64,000 bases of DNA, taken from assembly GCA_964405825.1 (NCBI GenBank), contig CAYOPI010000004.1:1-64000 (forward strand), in the 5' to 3' direction. The notes beneath the pieces are model-generated. The model saw only the letters and a list, made by a program, of their open reading frames with translations, had not been told where the DNA came from and searched no databases. Below, one piece after another: positions 27,659-36,109 of the stretch. How positions within the stretch are numbered: the first letter of the stretch is position 1; each line of letters begins with the position of its first letter. The stretch comes from JBHJGM01 sp964405825. Lineage in GTDB: Bacteria; Verrucomicrobiota; Verrucomicrobiia; Opitutales; JBHJGM01. A program made the translations under genes and the position numbers.

Positions 27659-28051
27659 ATGACCTCTTCCGCTCCCAAACCTATCCTGCTGAGCTGGGCC
27701 ACCTGCGACGGCGTCCACGTCGATCCGGCCACGGGCAAGTTCTATCTGCTGGGCATTTTTTCGGGCATCCGCGCGCAGACCTTTCCCTGCACGCATCCGC
27801 GCATGTTCTGGTTTCTGCTGCTGACCGAGCTGACCGAGGGCGACCATCAGCTGAAGATTTCCATGGGACTGCCGACCGAGCCGCCGCGCACGGCCGTCGA
27901 ACGTAACTTCAAGGCGCAGGGCCCGTTGCAGCGCGTCCACCTGATCAACGAGGTCAAGAACGCGCAGTTTCCCAAGCCGGAAAACTACAGCCTGATCATC
28001 GAGGTGGACGACGACCCGCTGCTGGTGACGAATTTTCCGGTGGCCCAGTAA
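27659..28051 (+). CDS. Small conserved protein, DUF6941-like
   Basis: The protein has 130 residues. The sequence WATCDGVHVDPATGKFYLLGIF followed by beta strands and a C-terminal YSLIIEVDDDPLL resembles the DUF6941 family of small all-beta proteins. There are no signal peptide, membrane segment or catalytic motif. It lies between the mannosidase (24 bp) and a PfkB kinase (78 bp) on the same strand. The function is unknown and the family assignment is tentative. Confidence 0.6.
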   Translation: MTSSAPKPILLSWATCDGVHVDPATGKFYLLGIFSGIRAQTFPCTHPRMFWFLLLTELTEGDHQLKISMGLPTEPPRTAVERNFKAQGPLQRVHLINEVKNAQFPKPENYSLIIEVDDDPLLVTNFPVAQ

Positions 28052-28129
28052 ACGGGGTCGACCCCGGGCGGGTTTGACCGTTGACGCGACGGACCGCCGG
28101 CAGGCACACTCCGCGCCTTTCTTCCTGCC

Positions 28130-29071
28130 ATGAGCGACCGCATTTCCCTGGATTCCGCAGAGCCGCAGCCGGTGTTGATCGTCGGCTCGGTAGCCTTCGA
28201 CGACATCATCACACCCTACGCCACGGGCGAACGGATTCTGGGCGGCTCGGCCTCCTACGCGAGCCTGGCGAGCAGCTTTTTTGCACCGACGCAGCTGGTC
28301 GGGGTGGTCGGCAACGACTTCGATCCAAAGTACCGGCAACGGCTGGAGGCGCGCGGGATCGACCTGAACGGGCTGCAGATCGACGAATCCGGCCCCACCT
28401 TCTTCTGGAGGGGCCAGTACCACGAAAACTTCAACCGGCGCGACACCCTCGACCTGCAGCTGAACGTGTTTGAGAAGTTTCAGCCCGAGCTGCCGGAGCG
28501 CTTTCAGAAGACGCCCTTTGTCATGCTCGGCAACATCGGACCCGGGCTGCAGCTGCACGTGGTCGACCAGTTGCAGGGCGACGGGCATTTCGTGGTGGCC
28601 GATACGATCGATTTCTGGATCGATGCCGAGCGCGAGGCGCTGCTGGAGATGATTCGCAAGGTGGATCTGTTCACCATCAACGATGACGAGGCGACCAAGC
28701 TGACCGGCAAGACCAACCTGATCGAGGCCGGGCGCGGGCTGCTGGAACTGGGCCCCAAGCGCGCCATCGTCAAGAAGGGTGAACACGGCGCGTACCTGTT
28801 CTCGGAGCAGGGGTTGTTTGCCTTGCCGGCGTTCCCGGTGACCGAGCTGCGCGATCCGACGGGCGCGGGCGACTCCTTTGCCGGGGCCCTGCTGGGCTAC
28901 CTGGCCGCCGTCAACCGCACCGACGTGGAGGCGATCAAACAGGCGATGGTCTATGCCACGGTCACCGCGAGCCTGACCGTGGAGGCCTTTTCGTGCGACC
29001 GGCTGGAGAGCGCCGGCGTGGCCGAGCTGGCTCAACGCCGTGACCAGCTCCTGCAGATGATCCGGGTCTAA
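28130..29071 (+). CDS. PfkB-family carbohydrate (ribokinase-like) kinase
   Basis: This 313-residue ATP-dependent sugar or nucleoside kinase has the N-terminal beta core (VGSVAFDDI, LGGSASYASL). The C-terminal PfkB signature DPTGAGDSFAGALLGYL carries the catalytic base D248 in GAGD. FTINDDEATKLTG matches the N-D-E region that binds magnesium. The overall pattern lies between adenosine kinase and sugar kinases in the family, so the substrate is open. It is followed 44 bp later by proA. Confidence 0.88.
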   Translation: MSDRISLDSAEPQPVLIVGSVAFDDIITPYATGERILGGSASYASLASSFFAPTQLVGVVGNDFDPKYRQRLEARGIDLNGLQIDESGPTFFWRGQYHENFNRRDTLDLQLNVFEKFQPELPERFQKTPFVMLGNIGPGLQLHVVDQLQGDGHFVVADTIDFWIDAEREALLEMIRKVDLFTINDDEATKLTGKTNLIEAGRGLLELGPKRAIVKKGEHGAYLFSEQGLFALPAFPVTELRDPTGAGDSFAGALLGYLAAVNRTDVEAIKQAMVYATVTASLTVEAFSCDRLESAGVAELAQRRDQLLQMIRV

Positions 29072-29115
29072 CCGCGGGTTGCGCCCGAGCCGGAAATCGG
29101 GCAGGGTTGCGGGTC

Positions 29116-30402
29116 ATGACCACCGCAGCCGCCCCCGACCTGAAGGAACTCGTAACCGGCATCGCCCAGAAAGCGCGGGCGGCCTCGCTGGACCTGGCCA
29201 CGCTCGACACAGCCACCAAGAACGCCGTCTTGAGCACCCTCGCGGACAAGCTGGAAGCGGCGACCGACACGTTGATCGAGGCCAATGCCCAGGACCTGGA
29301 GGCAGGGCGTGCGAACGGTCTTGCAAAACCGCTGCTGGAGCGCCTTACGCTCAACCAGAAGCGCATCCAGAAGATGGCAGAGGGGGTGCGCGAGGTCATT
29401 GGTTTGCCCGATCCGGTCGGCGAGGAAATCGAACGCATCGAACGGCCCAACGGCCTGGACATCCGCAAGGTGTGCGTGCCGATGGGCGTGGTGGGGATCA
29501 TTTACGAGTCGCGCCCCAACGTGACGATCGATTGCGCAGTCTTGTGCTTCAAGTCCGGCAACGCCGCGATTCTGCGCGGGGGCAAAGAAGCCCTTCACAG
29601 CAACCGGGCACTGGCCGCAGTGATTGCTGAAGCGCTCGAAGCCCACGGGGTGAATCCCGCGGCCGTGCAGCTGATTCCAGTTACCGACCGCGGCGCGCTG
29701 GAGCACCTGATTCGCCTGAACGACTACATTCACTGCATCATCCCGCGCGGAGGCGAGGGGTTGATTCGCTTTGTCGTGGAGAAAGGCACGGTGCCGGTGA
29801 TCAAACACTACGCGGGCGTGTGCAACGTGTACGTCGATGCCGCGGCCGATCCGGACCTGGCCGAATCACTGGTGGTCAACACCAAGTGCCAGCGCCCCAG
29901 CGTCTGCAATGCAACGGAGAATCTGATCGTGCACGCGCACGTTGCGGAGAGCCTGCTGCCCCGGCTGGGAAAGGCCCTCGCGAGCGAAGGCGTGGAACTG
30001 CGCGCCGATGAGCGGGCTACGACGATTCTCAAGAGTGCGGGCGTGCAGACCACCCCGGCGACGGAGGCAGATTACTTCGCCGAGTTCCTGGACTTGATTC
30101 TGGCGGTCAAGGTGGTCGACAGTCTCGATGACGGTATCCAGTTTATCAATACATACGGCAGCGCGCATTCCGATCTGATCGTGACGAAAGACGAGACGGC
30201 GGCGAAACGCTTCCTGCAGGCGGTGGACTCGGCCACGGTTTACTGGAACGCCTCGACGCGTTTTACCGACGGATTTGAGTTTGGTCTGGGGGCGGAGATC
30301 GGCATCTCCACCGACCGCCTGCACGCGCGCGGTCCGATGGGTCTGCGCGAGTTGTGCACCTACAAGTTTCTGGTCTACGGCACGGGTCAGGTACGCACCT
30401 GA
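29116..30402 (+). CDS. proA: Gamma-glutamyl phosphate reductase
   Basis: The protein has 428 residues from ATG 29116 (a TTG at 29107 is open). It is the second step of proline synthesis: NADPH-dependent reduction of glutamyl-5-phosphate to the semialdehyde. MGVVGIIYESRPNVT, GNAAILRGG, IPRGGEGLI and the catalytic cysteine C264 in RPSVCNATE are all present. The C-terminus SDLIVT and FTDGFEFGLGAEIGIST are complete. The glutamate kinase gene proB is not in the window. A terminator follows at 30424. Confidence 0.97.
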   Translation: MTTAAAPDLKELVTGIAQKARAASLDLATLDTATKNAVLSTLADKLEAATDTLIEANAQDLEAGRANGLAKPLLERLTLNQKRIQKMAEGVREVIGLPDPVGEEIERIERPNGLDIRKVCVPMGVVGIIYESRPNVTIDCAVLCFKSGNAAILRGGKEALHSNRALAAVIAEALEAHGVNPAAVQLIPVTDRGALEHLIRLNDYIHCIIPRGGEGLIRFVVEKGTVPVIKHYAGVCNVYVDAAADPDLAESLVVNTKCQRPSVCNATENLIVHAHVAESLLPRLGKALASEGVELRADERATTILKSAGVQTTPATEADYFAEFLDLILAVKVVDSLDDGIQFINTYGSAHSDLIVTKDETAAKRFLQAVDSATVYWNASTRFTDGFEFGLGAEIGISTDRLHARGPMGLRELCTYKFLVYGTGQVRT

Positions 30403-30423
30403 ACGGGCCTCAGGCTTGATTTC

Positions 30424-30461
30424 ATCCGGAACGCCGCACGCCGCGGGTTCCGGATTTTTTT
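30424..30461 (+). terminator. Intrinsic terminator after proA
   Basis: Inverted repeat ATCCGGAAC/GTTCCGGAT around a 14-nt GC-rich loop, followed by a T run. Confidence 0.85.
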
Positions 30462-30569
30462 GTGGCTGGTGGAATAGCCTGCCCGAATACGCGCTCAGAC
30501 CCGTAACAAACCAAACGACACTTTCAAACAACACACACTACACAAACAAACAAAGAAAAGGATAAGACA

Positions 30570-30902
30570 ATGACCAAGACCATCACGATCCTCGCCGCCT
30601 TTGCGGCCCTGACCACCACCTCCGCCTTCGGCAGCCTGAGCGACCACGTCAATCTCGGCGCCCTCCTTCAGCCCACCGAATCGCTGAGCGTGAAGCAGTC
30701 CGGTCCCCCCTCCAAGCGCGGCTCGCTGGCCCGCTCTTACGAAAACGACGCCGCTCCGGCCGTCATCGACAATGCCGTCGACAACGCCACCAGCGGAGTG
30801 GTCGGCTTCTTCAAGAACATCGACCTGGGTGCCATCGCCCACAGCGACACCGAAGCGCCCCAGGCCAACACCTTCCGCTACCGCCGCGGCGGCCGCGTGT
30901 AA
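30570..30902 (+). CDS. Small secreted protein of unknown function
   Basis: This 110-residue protein has a signal peptide (residues ~1-21, ending SAFG). The mature ~90 residues contain a Lys/Arg/Ser-rich stretch and end in RYRRGGRV. No family is recognised. A good ribosome site (AAAGGA, 8 nt before ATG 30570) is preceded by a ~55-nt leader built almost only of A and C. The gene stands alone between two intrinsic terminators, so it is its own transcription unit and may be well expressed. The codon pattern matches its neighbours. Confidence 0.7.
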   Translation: MTKTITILAAFAALTTTSAFGSLSDHVNLGALLQPTESLSVKQSGPPSKRGSLARSYENDAAPAVIDNAVDNATSGVVGFFKNIDLGAIAHSDTEAPQANTFRYRRGGRV

Positions 30903-30946
30903 GGCGAAAAAAGTTCTCGAAGAGAATTCACTCTAACAGATTTGGC

Positions 30947-30978
30947 GGAGGCTTCCTGCGGGGAGCCTCCGTTTTTTT
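30947..30978 (+). terminator. Intrinsic terminator after the small secreted protein
   Basis: Stem CGGAGGCT/AGCCTCCG with a 9-nt loop and seven T. The minus strand has no matching T run, so it acts only on the plus-strand unit. Confidence 0.88.
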
Positions 30979-30987
30979 GTGGCGCGT

Positions 30988-31629
30988 TCAGGAGGCGGCA
31001 CCCACACGTTCAAGCGCCTCACGGGTCAGCCGGGTGACCTCTTTGAAGTCGCCGTCGTTGATGGCCTTCGACGGCACAAACCACGAGCCGCCCACGGCGG
31101 CGACCGCTTCGATCGCCAGGTAGTCCGCCAGTCGCTCGGGTTGGATGCCGCCCGTGGGCACGAAGCGAACCCCGGTGTGCGCGAACGGCGCCAGAACCGC
31201 TTTGAGGTAGGCGGCCCCACCGGCCGGTTCAGCCGGAAAAAACTTCAGCAAGGACGCGCCGGCGCGAATCGCCCGCCCGATTTCCGATGGCGTCACCACA
31301 CCCGGCAGCAACGTCAGCCCCAACTGCTGCGCCGTCTGCAAGACTGACCGGTCCAGACCCGGCGCGACCGCAAAGTGCAGATCAGCCTCGGCCACGAAAT
31401 GCACCTGCGCCTCGTCGAGGACCGTACCCGCTCCGACCGTCATCTCCGGAAAACGCTGCCGAACCGCGCGCAAGCCTTCCAGCGCCGCCGGGGTGCGCAG
31501 GGTGATCTCGATGACCTTGAGACCGGCTTCGAGCAGTGCCTCGGCCAGGCGCGGGCCATCGTCGGGCTGCTGAATCGAGGCCACCGGCAGCAGGCGTGTA
31601 GCCAGGGAAGATTGAATCAGGTCGCTCAT
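30988..31629 (-). CDS. eda: 2-dehydro-3-deoxyphosphogluconate (KDPG/KHG) aldolase
   Basis: This 213-residue class I aldolase cleaves KDPG to pyruvate and glyceraldehyde-3-phosphate. The catalytic glutamate is E41 in VIEITLRT and the Schiff-base lysine K129 in LLKFFPAE. TVGAGTVLDEAQ and FVPTGGIQPE complete the barrel. It is divergent from an XRE-cupin regulator and a GH88 operon with only 45 bp between them, which suggests it serves the last step of an uronate pathway controlled by that regulator. Confidence 0.95.
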   Translation of the reverse strand: MSDLIQSSLATRLLPVASIQQPDDGPRLAEALLEAGLKVIEITLRTPAALEGLRAVRQRFPEMTVGAGTVLDEAQVHFVAEADLHFAVAPGLDRSVLQTAQQLGLTLLPGVVTPSEIGRAIRAGASLLKFFPAEPAGGAAYLKAVLAPFAHTGVRFVPTGGIQPERLADYLAIEAVAAVGGSWFVPSKAINDGDFKEVTRLTREALERVGAAS

Positions 31630-31646
31630 TTTTCTTTGACTTTCAT

Positions 31647-31660
31647 AAAAGGCACCTTTT
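31647..31660. promoter_or_regulatory. Perfect inverted repeat in the eda/regulator spacer
   Basis: AAAAGG-CA-CCTTTT lies 14 bp before the regulator ATG and 17 bp before the eda ATG. It is a likely operator for the adjacent XRE-cupin protein, by position and symmetry. Confidence 0.5.
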
Positions 31661-31674
31661 TTACATTAGACGAA

Positions 31675-32235
31675 ATGCCTTCCACTCTAACCAACGTCAA
31701 GCCCGTGTCAGGCAGCCCGTTTGACTTCAGCGTCCTGCGCACGATGCGCAAGCGCGAAGGGCTGACCCTGGAGGGGCTCAGCGAGCGCTCGGGAGTGTCG
31801 GTCGCGGTCATCTCCAAGCTCGAACGCAACCAGTCGCAGGCGGAGTTAGAGACACTGTTTCGTCTGGCACGCGCCTTCGACCAGAGCACGACCGATCTGC
31901 TCGCGCTGGCCGAAGGACGCCTGGCCCAGCGTACGACCGCCACGGCTTACCGCTCCGATGGCTTTCACTTCGAGCGCATCCACTACGGCAACGCGACAGG
32001 CTTTCGCGGCCACGCGCCGGCGGGTGCCAGGGTCTCGCGCGCGGAGATTCATCGCGACGATTACGAGGTCTGCTGGGTGACGCGGGGCCGCCTTCAACTG
32101 ACGTTGCCCCGTCAGGTGATTCGCCTGGGCGCGGGCGAGGCGGTGCAGTTCGACGCGGTCGAAGCCCACACCTACGAGGCGATTGAAGACAGCGAACTGA
32201 TCATCCTGCACCTGCGAAAGCAAAACCGTTTCTGA
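31675..32235 (+). CDS. XRE-family regulator with C-terminal cupin domain
   Basis: The protein has 186 residues from ATG 31675; the frame is open much further upstream but that part overlaps eda antisense. Residues ~18-72 form the helix-turn-helix (LRTMRKREGLTLEGLSERSG, VISKLERNQS). Residues ~110-182 are a cupin barrel (HRDDYEVCWVTRGRLQLTL), usually a sugar- or acid-sensing domain in this class. The GH88 gene starts 6 bp after its stop, so it is the first gene of the operon. It probably senses an uronate intermediate and acts on the shared 45-bp spacer. The specific ligand is not known. Confidence 0.9.
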   Translation: MPSTLTNVKPVSGSPFDFSVLRTMRKREGLTLEGLSERSGVSVAVISKLERNQSQAELETLFRLARAFDQSTTDLLALAEGRLAQRTTATAYRSDGFHFERIHYGNATGFRGHAPAGARVSRAEIHRDDYEVCWVTRGRLQLTLPRQVIRLGAGEAVQFDAVEAHTYEAIEDSELIILHLRKQNRF

Positions 32236-32241
32236 AGGCCG

Positions 32242-33609
32242 ATGAAGCCCGACCTGGACCTCAAACCCGCCGACCTGCTGCCCGCCCTGGAACGGTTCTG
32301 GCGCGTATCCGAAAACAAGATACGCCGGCTTGAAGCGAACTACGACGACGCCCAGGGTTCGCCGGTATACACGGTGCGCGGCCGCTACACCACCCGCGGC
32401 TGGACCGAATGGACCGAGGGTTTTCGCTACGGTAGCGCAATTCTGCAATTCGACGCCACAGGTGAAACCGAGTTCCTGGAGCTGGGACGCGGACACACCG
32501 TCGCGCGGATGGCGCCGCACCTCACCCACACCGGGGTGCACGACCACGGCTTCAACAACGTGTCGACCTACGGGAACCTGCGCCGCCTGCACAACGAAGG
32601 ACGCCTGGAAGACGATCGCGATGCCCTGAACTTTTACGAGGTTGCGCTCAAGTGCAGCGGGGCGGTTCAGGCCAGTCGCTGGACACCGTGCCAGACGGGA
32701 GGCTTCATCCACTCGTTCAACGGGCCGCATTCGCTCTTCGTCGACACCATTCGTTCCTGCCGTTCGCTGATGCTGGCGCATAGGCTGGGACACTGCCTGA
32801 TGGGCGAGGGCGACCGGCGAATCTCGCTGCTGGAGCGTGCCTGGCAGCACGTTGAAGCGACCGCGCGTTACAGCATCTACTACGGTGAAGGGCGCGATAC
32901 CTACGACGTTCCCGGGCGGGTCGCGCATGAGTCGATTTTCAACACAAAGGACGGCGCCTACCGATGCCCCGGCACGCAGCAGGGCTACTCCGGGTTTTCC
33001 ACGTGGACTCGCGGGCTGGCCTGGGCGGTGAGCGGCTTTCCCGAGCAACTGGAGTTCGTCGCGACGCTGGGGGACGCCGAATTGGGCGCGTTTGGCGGGC
33101 GTGCGCAGGTTGAGCAGACAATGCTCAAGGCGGCGAAGGCAACCGCTTCGTTTTACATCGAGAACACGGCGCTGGACGGCATTCCCTATTGGGATACGGG
33201 CGCGCCCGACCTGAGCAGGCTGGGCGACTACACGCAGCGCGTGGCCGAGCCGTACAACGATCATGAGCCGGTGGATTCCTCGGCGGCGGCCATTTCCTCC
33301 CAGGGCCTGCTGCGGCTGGGCCGTTACCTCAATCAGCAGAAAGCCGGCAGCGGGCAGACTTACTTTCAGGCCGGGCTGACCGTCCTGCGAACCTTGCTGG
33401 AGAGCCCGTATCTCTCGCTTGAGGAGAGCCACGAAGGCCTGCTGCTGCACTCGGTTTACCACCGGCCCAACGGCTGGGACCATGTGCCCGAGGGTCAGCG
33501 CGTGCCGTGTGGTGAATCTTCGATGTGGGGCGACTATCACCTGCGCGAGGCGGCGCTGCTGGTCCAACGCCTGGCCCGCGGCGAGCCCTACCCCACCTTC
33601 TTCGCCTGA
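32242..33609 (+). CDS. GH88-family unsaturated glucuronyl hydrolase
   Basis: This 455-residue (alpha/alpha)6 enzyme releases the 4,5-unsaturated uronic acid that polysaccharide lyases leave at the non-reducing end. WTEWTEGFRYG, D101 in HDHGF and D168 in LFVDTIRSC fit the two conserved aspartates of the family. GYSGFSTWTRGLAWA, PVDSSAAAISSQGLL and GESSMWGDYHLREA are the late GH88 motifs. There is no signal peptide, so it is cytoplasmic. Its ribosome site overlaps the regulator stop (GAAGG, 4 nt before ATG). No lyase is in the window. Confidence 0.88.
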   Translation: MKPDLDLKPADLLPALERFWRVSENKIRRLEANYDDAQGSPVYTVRGRYTTRGWTEWTEGFRYGSAILQFDATGETEFLELGRGHTVARMAPHLTHTGVHDHGFNNVSTYGNLRRLHNEGRLEDDRDALNFYEVALKCSGAVQASRWTPCQTGGFIHSFNGPHSLFVDTIRSCRSLMLAHRLGHCLMGEGDRRISLLERAWQHVEATARYSIYYGEGRDTYDVPGRVAHESIFNTKDGAYRCPGTQQGYSGFSTWTRGLAWAVSGFPEQLEFVATLGDAELGAFGGRAQVEQTMLKAAKATASFYIENTALDGIPYWDTGAPDLSRLGDYTQRVAEPYNDHEPVDSSAAAISSQGLLRLGRYLNQQKAGSGQTYFQAGLTVLRTLLESPYLSLEESHEGLLLHSVYHRPNGWDHVPEGQRVPCGESSMWGDYHLREAALLVQRLARGEPYPTFFA

Positions 33610-33617
33610 GCACACCG

Positions 33618-34436
33618 ATGGACTCGCTCGAACGCCTGTGTATCCACACCGTCACGACAAAACCGTGGCCGATCGAGATGGCGATCGAACGTTACGCACA
33701 GGCGGGCGTCAAAGGGATCACCGTCTGGCGCGATGCGTTGGAAGCGCGCGACGTAGCAAGCGTGCGCCGACAGATCGACGACGCCGGACTCACGACCGTT
33801 TCCCTGTGCCGGGGCGGCTTCTTTCCCGCTGAAAGTCGGGCCGCTCGAGAGGCTTCGATTGAAGAAAACCGGCGTTGTCTGGATGAGGCCGCCGCCCTCG
33901 GGGCACCGTTGCTCGTGCTGGTGTGCGGTGCGGACCCGGCTGTGCCGCTGTCGACCGCCCGCGCGCAGATTGCCACAGGGATCGAGGCTCTTTTGCCGCA
34001 GGCCGAGCGGCTGGGAATCCGTCTCGCGGTTGAGCCGTTGCACCCGATGTACGCGGACACACGCTCGGCGATCAACACGCTCGGGCAAGCCAATGATCTG
34101 TGCGAGAAGATCGACCATCCGCTGGTCGGCGCTGCGCTGGACGTGTACCACACCTGGTGGGATCCGGCCCTGGAAGCTGAAATCGCCCGCTGCGGCACGT
34201 TGGACAAGCTGTTCGCTTTTCACGTCTGTGATTGGCGCGTGCCAACCGAAGACCTGCTCCTGGACCGCGGGCTGATGGGCGAGGGCTGCATCCCGATTGC
34301 GCAGATTCGGGAGTGGGTCGAGACGTCGGGCTTCGCGGGGTTCGTGGAAGTGGAGATCTTCTCCAAGCGCCGCTGGGCGGGCGATCAGGACACCTTTGTC
34401 TCCGAAATTCTCAAGGCCTGGGAAACCTCCGTCTGA
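33618..34436 (+). CDS. Sugar phosphate isomerase/epimerase-type TIM barrel protein
   Basis: The protein has 272 residues from ATG 33618, 8 bp after the GH88 stop. The AP-endonuclease-2-like barrel carries metal-site residues in LAVEPLHPMY (Glu), ALDVYHTWWDP (Asp, His), FHVCDWR (His, Asp) and FVEVEIFS (Glu). Family members isomerise or epimerise sugars and keto-acids, such as xylose isomerase-like and hydroxypyruvate isomerase-like proteins. In this operon it may convert an uronate-derived intermediate, but the reaction is not established. Confidence 0.85.
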   Translation: MDSLERLCIHTVTTKPWPIEMAIERYAQAGVKGITVWRDALEARDVASVRRQIDDAGLTTVSLCRGGFFPAESRAAREASIEENRRCLDEAAALGAPLLVLVCGADPAVPLSTARAQIATGIEALLPQAERLGIRLAVEPLHPMYADTRSAINTLGQANDLCEKIDHPLVGAALDVYHTWWDPALEAEIARCGTLDKLFAFHVCDWRVPTEDLLLDRGLMGEGCIPIAQIREWVETSGFAGFVEVEIFSKRRWAGDQDTFVSEILKAWETSV

Positions 34437-34445
34437 AACTTTCAA

Positions 34446-35597
34446 ATGAAGCAACACACCGTAGGCATTCTGATGAACGGCGTCACCGGGCGCATGGGCA
34501 CCAACCAGCACCTGCTGCGTTCCATCTGTGCGATTCGCGAACAGGGAGGGGTCGCGATTGGCCCCGGCGAGATCATCTGGCCCGAGCCGTTGCTCCTGGG
34601 GCGCAACGCCGACAAGCTCGCGGCCCTGGCCGAACGCGCCGGCGTGGATGCGTGGAGCACCGACGTTGACGCCGCCCTGGCGAATCCGGACTATTCCGTC
34701 TACTTCGACGCGCAGACGACCGGGCGCCGGGCCGAAGGCGTGCACAAGGCCGTCGCGGCAGGCAAACACGTCTACTGCGAGAAACCCACCGCCACCAGCA
34801 CGCAGACGGCGCTGGAGCTGTATCAGCTTTGCCGTGACGCCGGAGTGAAACACGGCGTGGTGCAGGACAAGCTCTGGCTGCCGGGTCTGCTCAAACTCAA
34901 GCGCCTGATGGAGCAGGACTTCTTCGGAAAGATTCTGTCGGTGCGCGGCGAGTTTGGCTACTGGGTCTTCGAAGGGCATTCCATCCCGGCGCAGCGGCCC
35001 TCCTGGAACTACCGTAAGGAACACGACGGCAGCATCATCGTCGACATGCTGTGCCACTGGCGCTACGTCCTGGACAACCTCTTCGGCAAAGTGAAGGCGG
35101 TCAGCTGTCTCGGGGCAACGCACATCCCGGAGCGTATCGATGAAGCGAATACGCCCTACCACTGCACCGCCGACGATGCGGCCTACGCCACGTTTGAGCT
35201 GGAGGGTGGCGTCGTTGCGCACATCAATTCATCCTGGTGCGTGCGCGTGCGACGCGACGATCTGCTGACCCTTCAGGTGGATGGCACGCGGGGCTCCGCC
35301 GTCGCCGGGCTGCGTGAATGCCGCATTCAACACTACGGCGGCACGCCCAAGCCGGTCTGGAACCCGGACATCCCGCAGCCAATCGATTTCTACGGCGGCT
35401 GGAACCTGGTGCCCGAGCAGGAGGCGCACGACAACGCGTTCAAAGCCCAGTGGGAGCTGTTTCTGCGGCACATCGTGCTCGACGAGCCCTTTCCCTGGTC
35501 GCTGCTGGAGGGGGCCAAGGGCGTCCAACTGGCCGAACTCGGCCTGGAAAGCTGGGCGCAACGAAAGTGGCTGAACGTTCCGGAACTGAAAGCGTAA
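34446..35597 (+). CDS. Gfo/Idh/MocA-family oxidoreductase of the uronate operon
   Basis: The protein has 383 residues. An extended N-terminus with a G-x-x-GRMG loop (MNGVTGRMGTNQH) replaces the usual GxGxxA, followed by the typical YCEKPTA near residue 115. The C-terminal domain includes HDGSIIVDMLCHWRYVLDNL. NAD(P)-dependent oxidation or reduction of a sugar acid is likely. It sits 9 bp after the TIM-barrel gene and 7 bp before an SDR gene, so translation is probably coupled across the operon. Confidence 0.87.
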   Translation: MKQHTVGILMNGVTGRMGTNQHLLRSICAIREQGGVAIGPGEIIWPEPLLLGRNADKLAALAERAGVDAWSTDVDAALANPDYSVYFDAQTTGRRAEGVHKAVAAGKHVYCEKPTATSTQTALELYQLCRDAGVKHGVVQDKLWLPGLLKLKRLMEQDFFGKILSVRGEFGYWVFEGHSIPAQRPSWNYRKEHDGSIIVDMLCHWRYVLDNLFGKVKAVSCLGATHIPERIDEANTPYHCTADDAAYATFELEGGVVAHINSSWCVRVRRDDLLTLQVDGTRGSAVAGLRECRIQHYGGTPKPVWNPDIPQPIDFYGGWNLVPEQEAHDNAFKAQWELFLRHIVLDEPFPWSLLEGAKGVQLAELGLESWAQRKWLNVPELKA

Positions 35598-35604
35598 CAG
35601 AGAA

Positions 35605-36104
35605 ATGGAGACAAATCAGAAACCCGTCGCTCTCATCACGGGAGGCAGCCGCGGTATCGGGCTGGGCTGTGCCGAGGCGCTCGCCCGCAGCGGCTTCGAT
35701 CTGGCGATCAACGGGATGCGAGCACCGGAAGCCGTCAGCGATGTCCTGCAACACCTGCAGGCGCTGGGCGCGGAGGTGCGTTACTGTCGCGGCGACATCG
35801 GCAGTGACGCCGACCGGATGAACATCCTGGATGCCGTGCGCGAGGGCTTCGGCCGCTTGAATGTCCTCGTGAACAATGCGGGCGTCGCCCCGAAGGAGCG
35901 TANNNNNNNNNNNNNNNNNNNNNNNNNNNNNNNNNNNNNNNNNNNNNNNNNNNNNNNNNNNNNNNNNNNNNNNNNNNNNNNNNNNNNNNNNNNNNNNNNN
36001 NNGATGTGGGCCGCGTGGTGGCCGCGCTGGCGCGGGGCGAGTTCGCCTATTCCACCGGAGCGGCCATCCCGATCGATGGCGGGCTGACCCTGCAGCGCCT
36101 CTAG
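35605..36104 (+). CDS. Short-chain dehydrogenase/reductase, middle missing in an assembly gap
   Basis: The N-terminal 99 residues (ALITGGSRGIGLG, LNVLVNNAG) and the last 33 residues (AYSTGAAIPIDGGLTLQRL, stop TAG 36102-36104) are those of a classical SDR of about 250 residues. The 100 N between them replace roughly 350 bp including the YxxxK catalytic region. The two parts are not in the same frame across the N run, so its length is a placeholder. An SDR closing a GH88/aldolase operon would fit reduction of an uronate-derived keto sugar, as for KduD-like enzymes. This is inference. Confidence 0.85.
35903..36002. other. Assembly gap (100 N)
   Basis: Exactly 100 N inside the SDR gene. Protein length and frame both show the true distance is different. 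Confidence 0.99.
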
Positions 36105-36109
36105 GGTGC

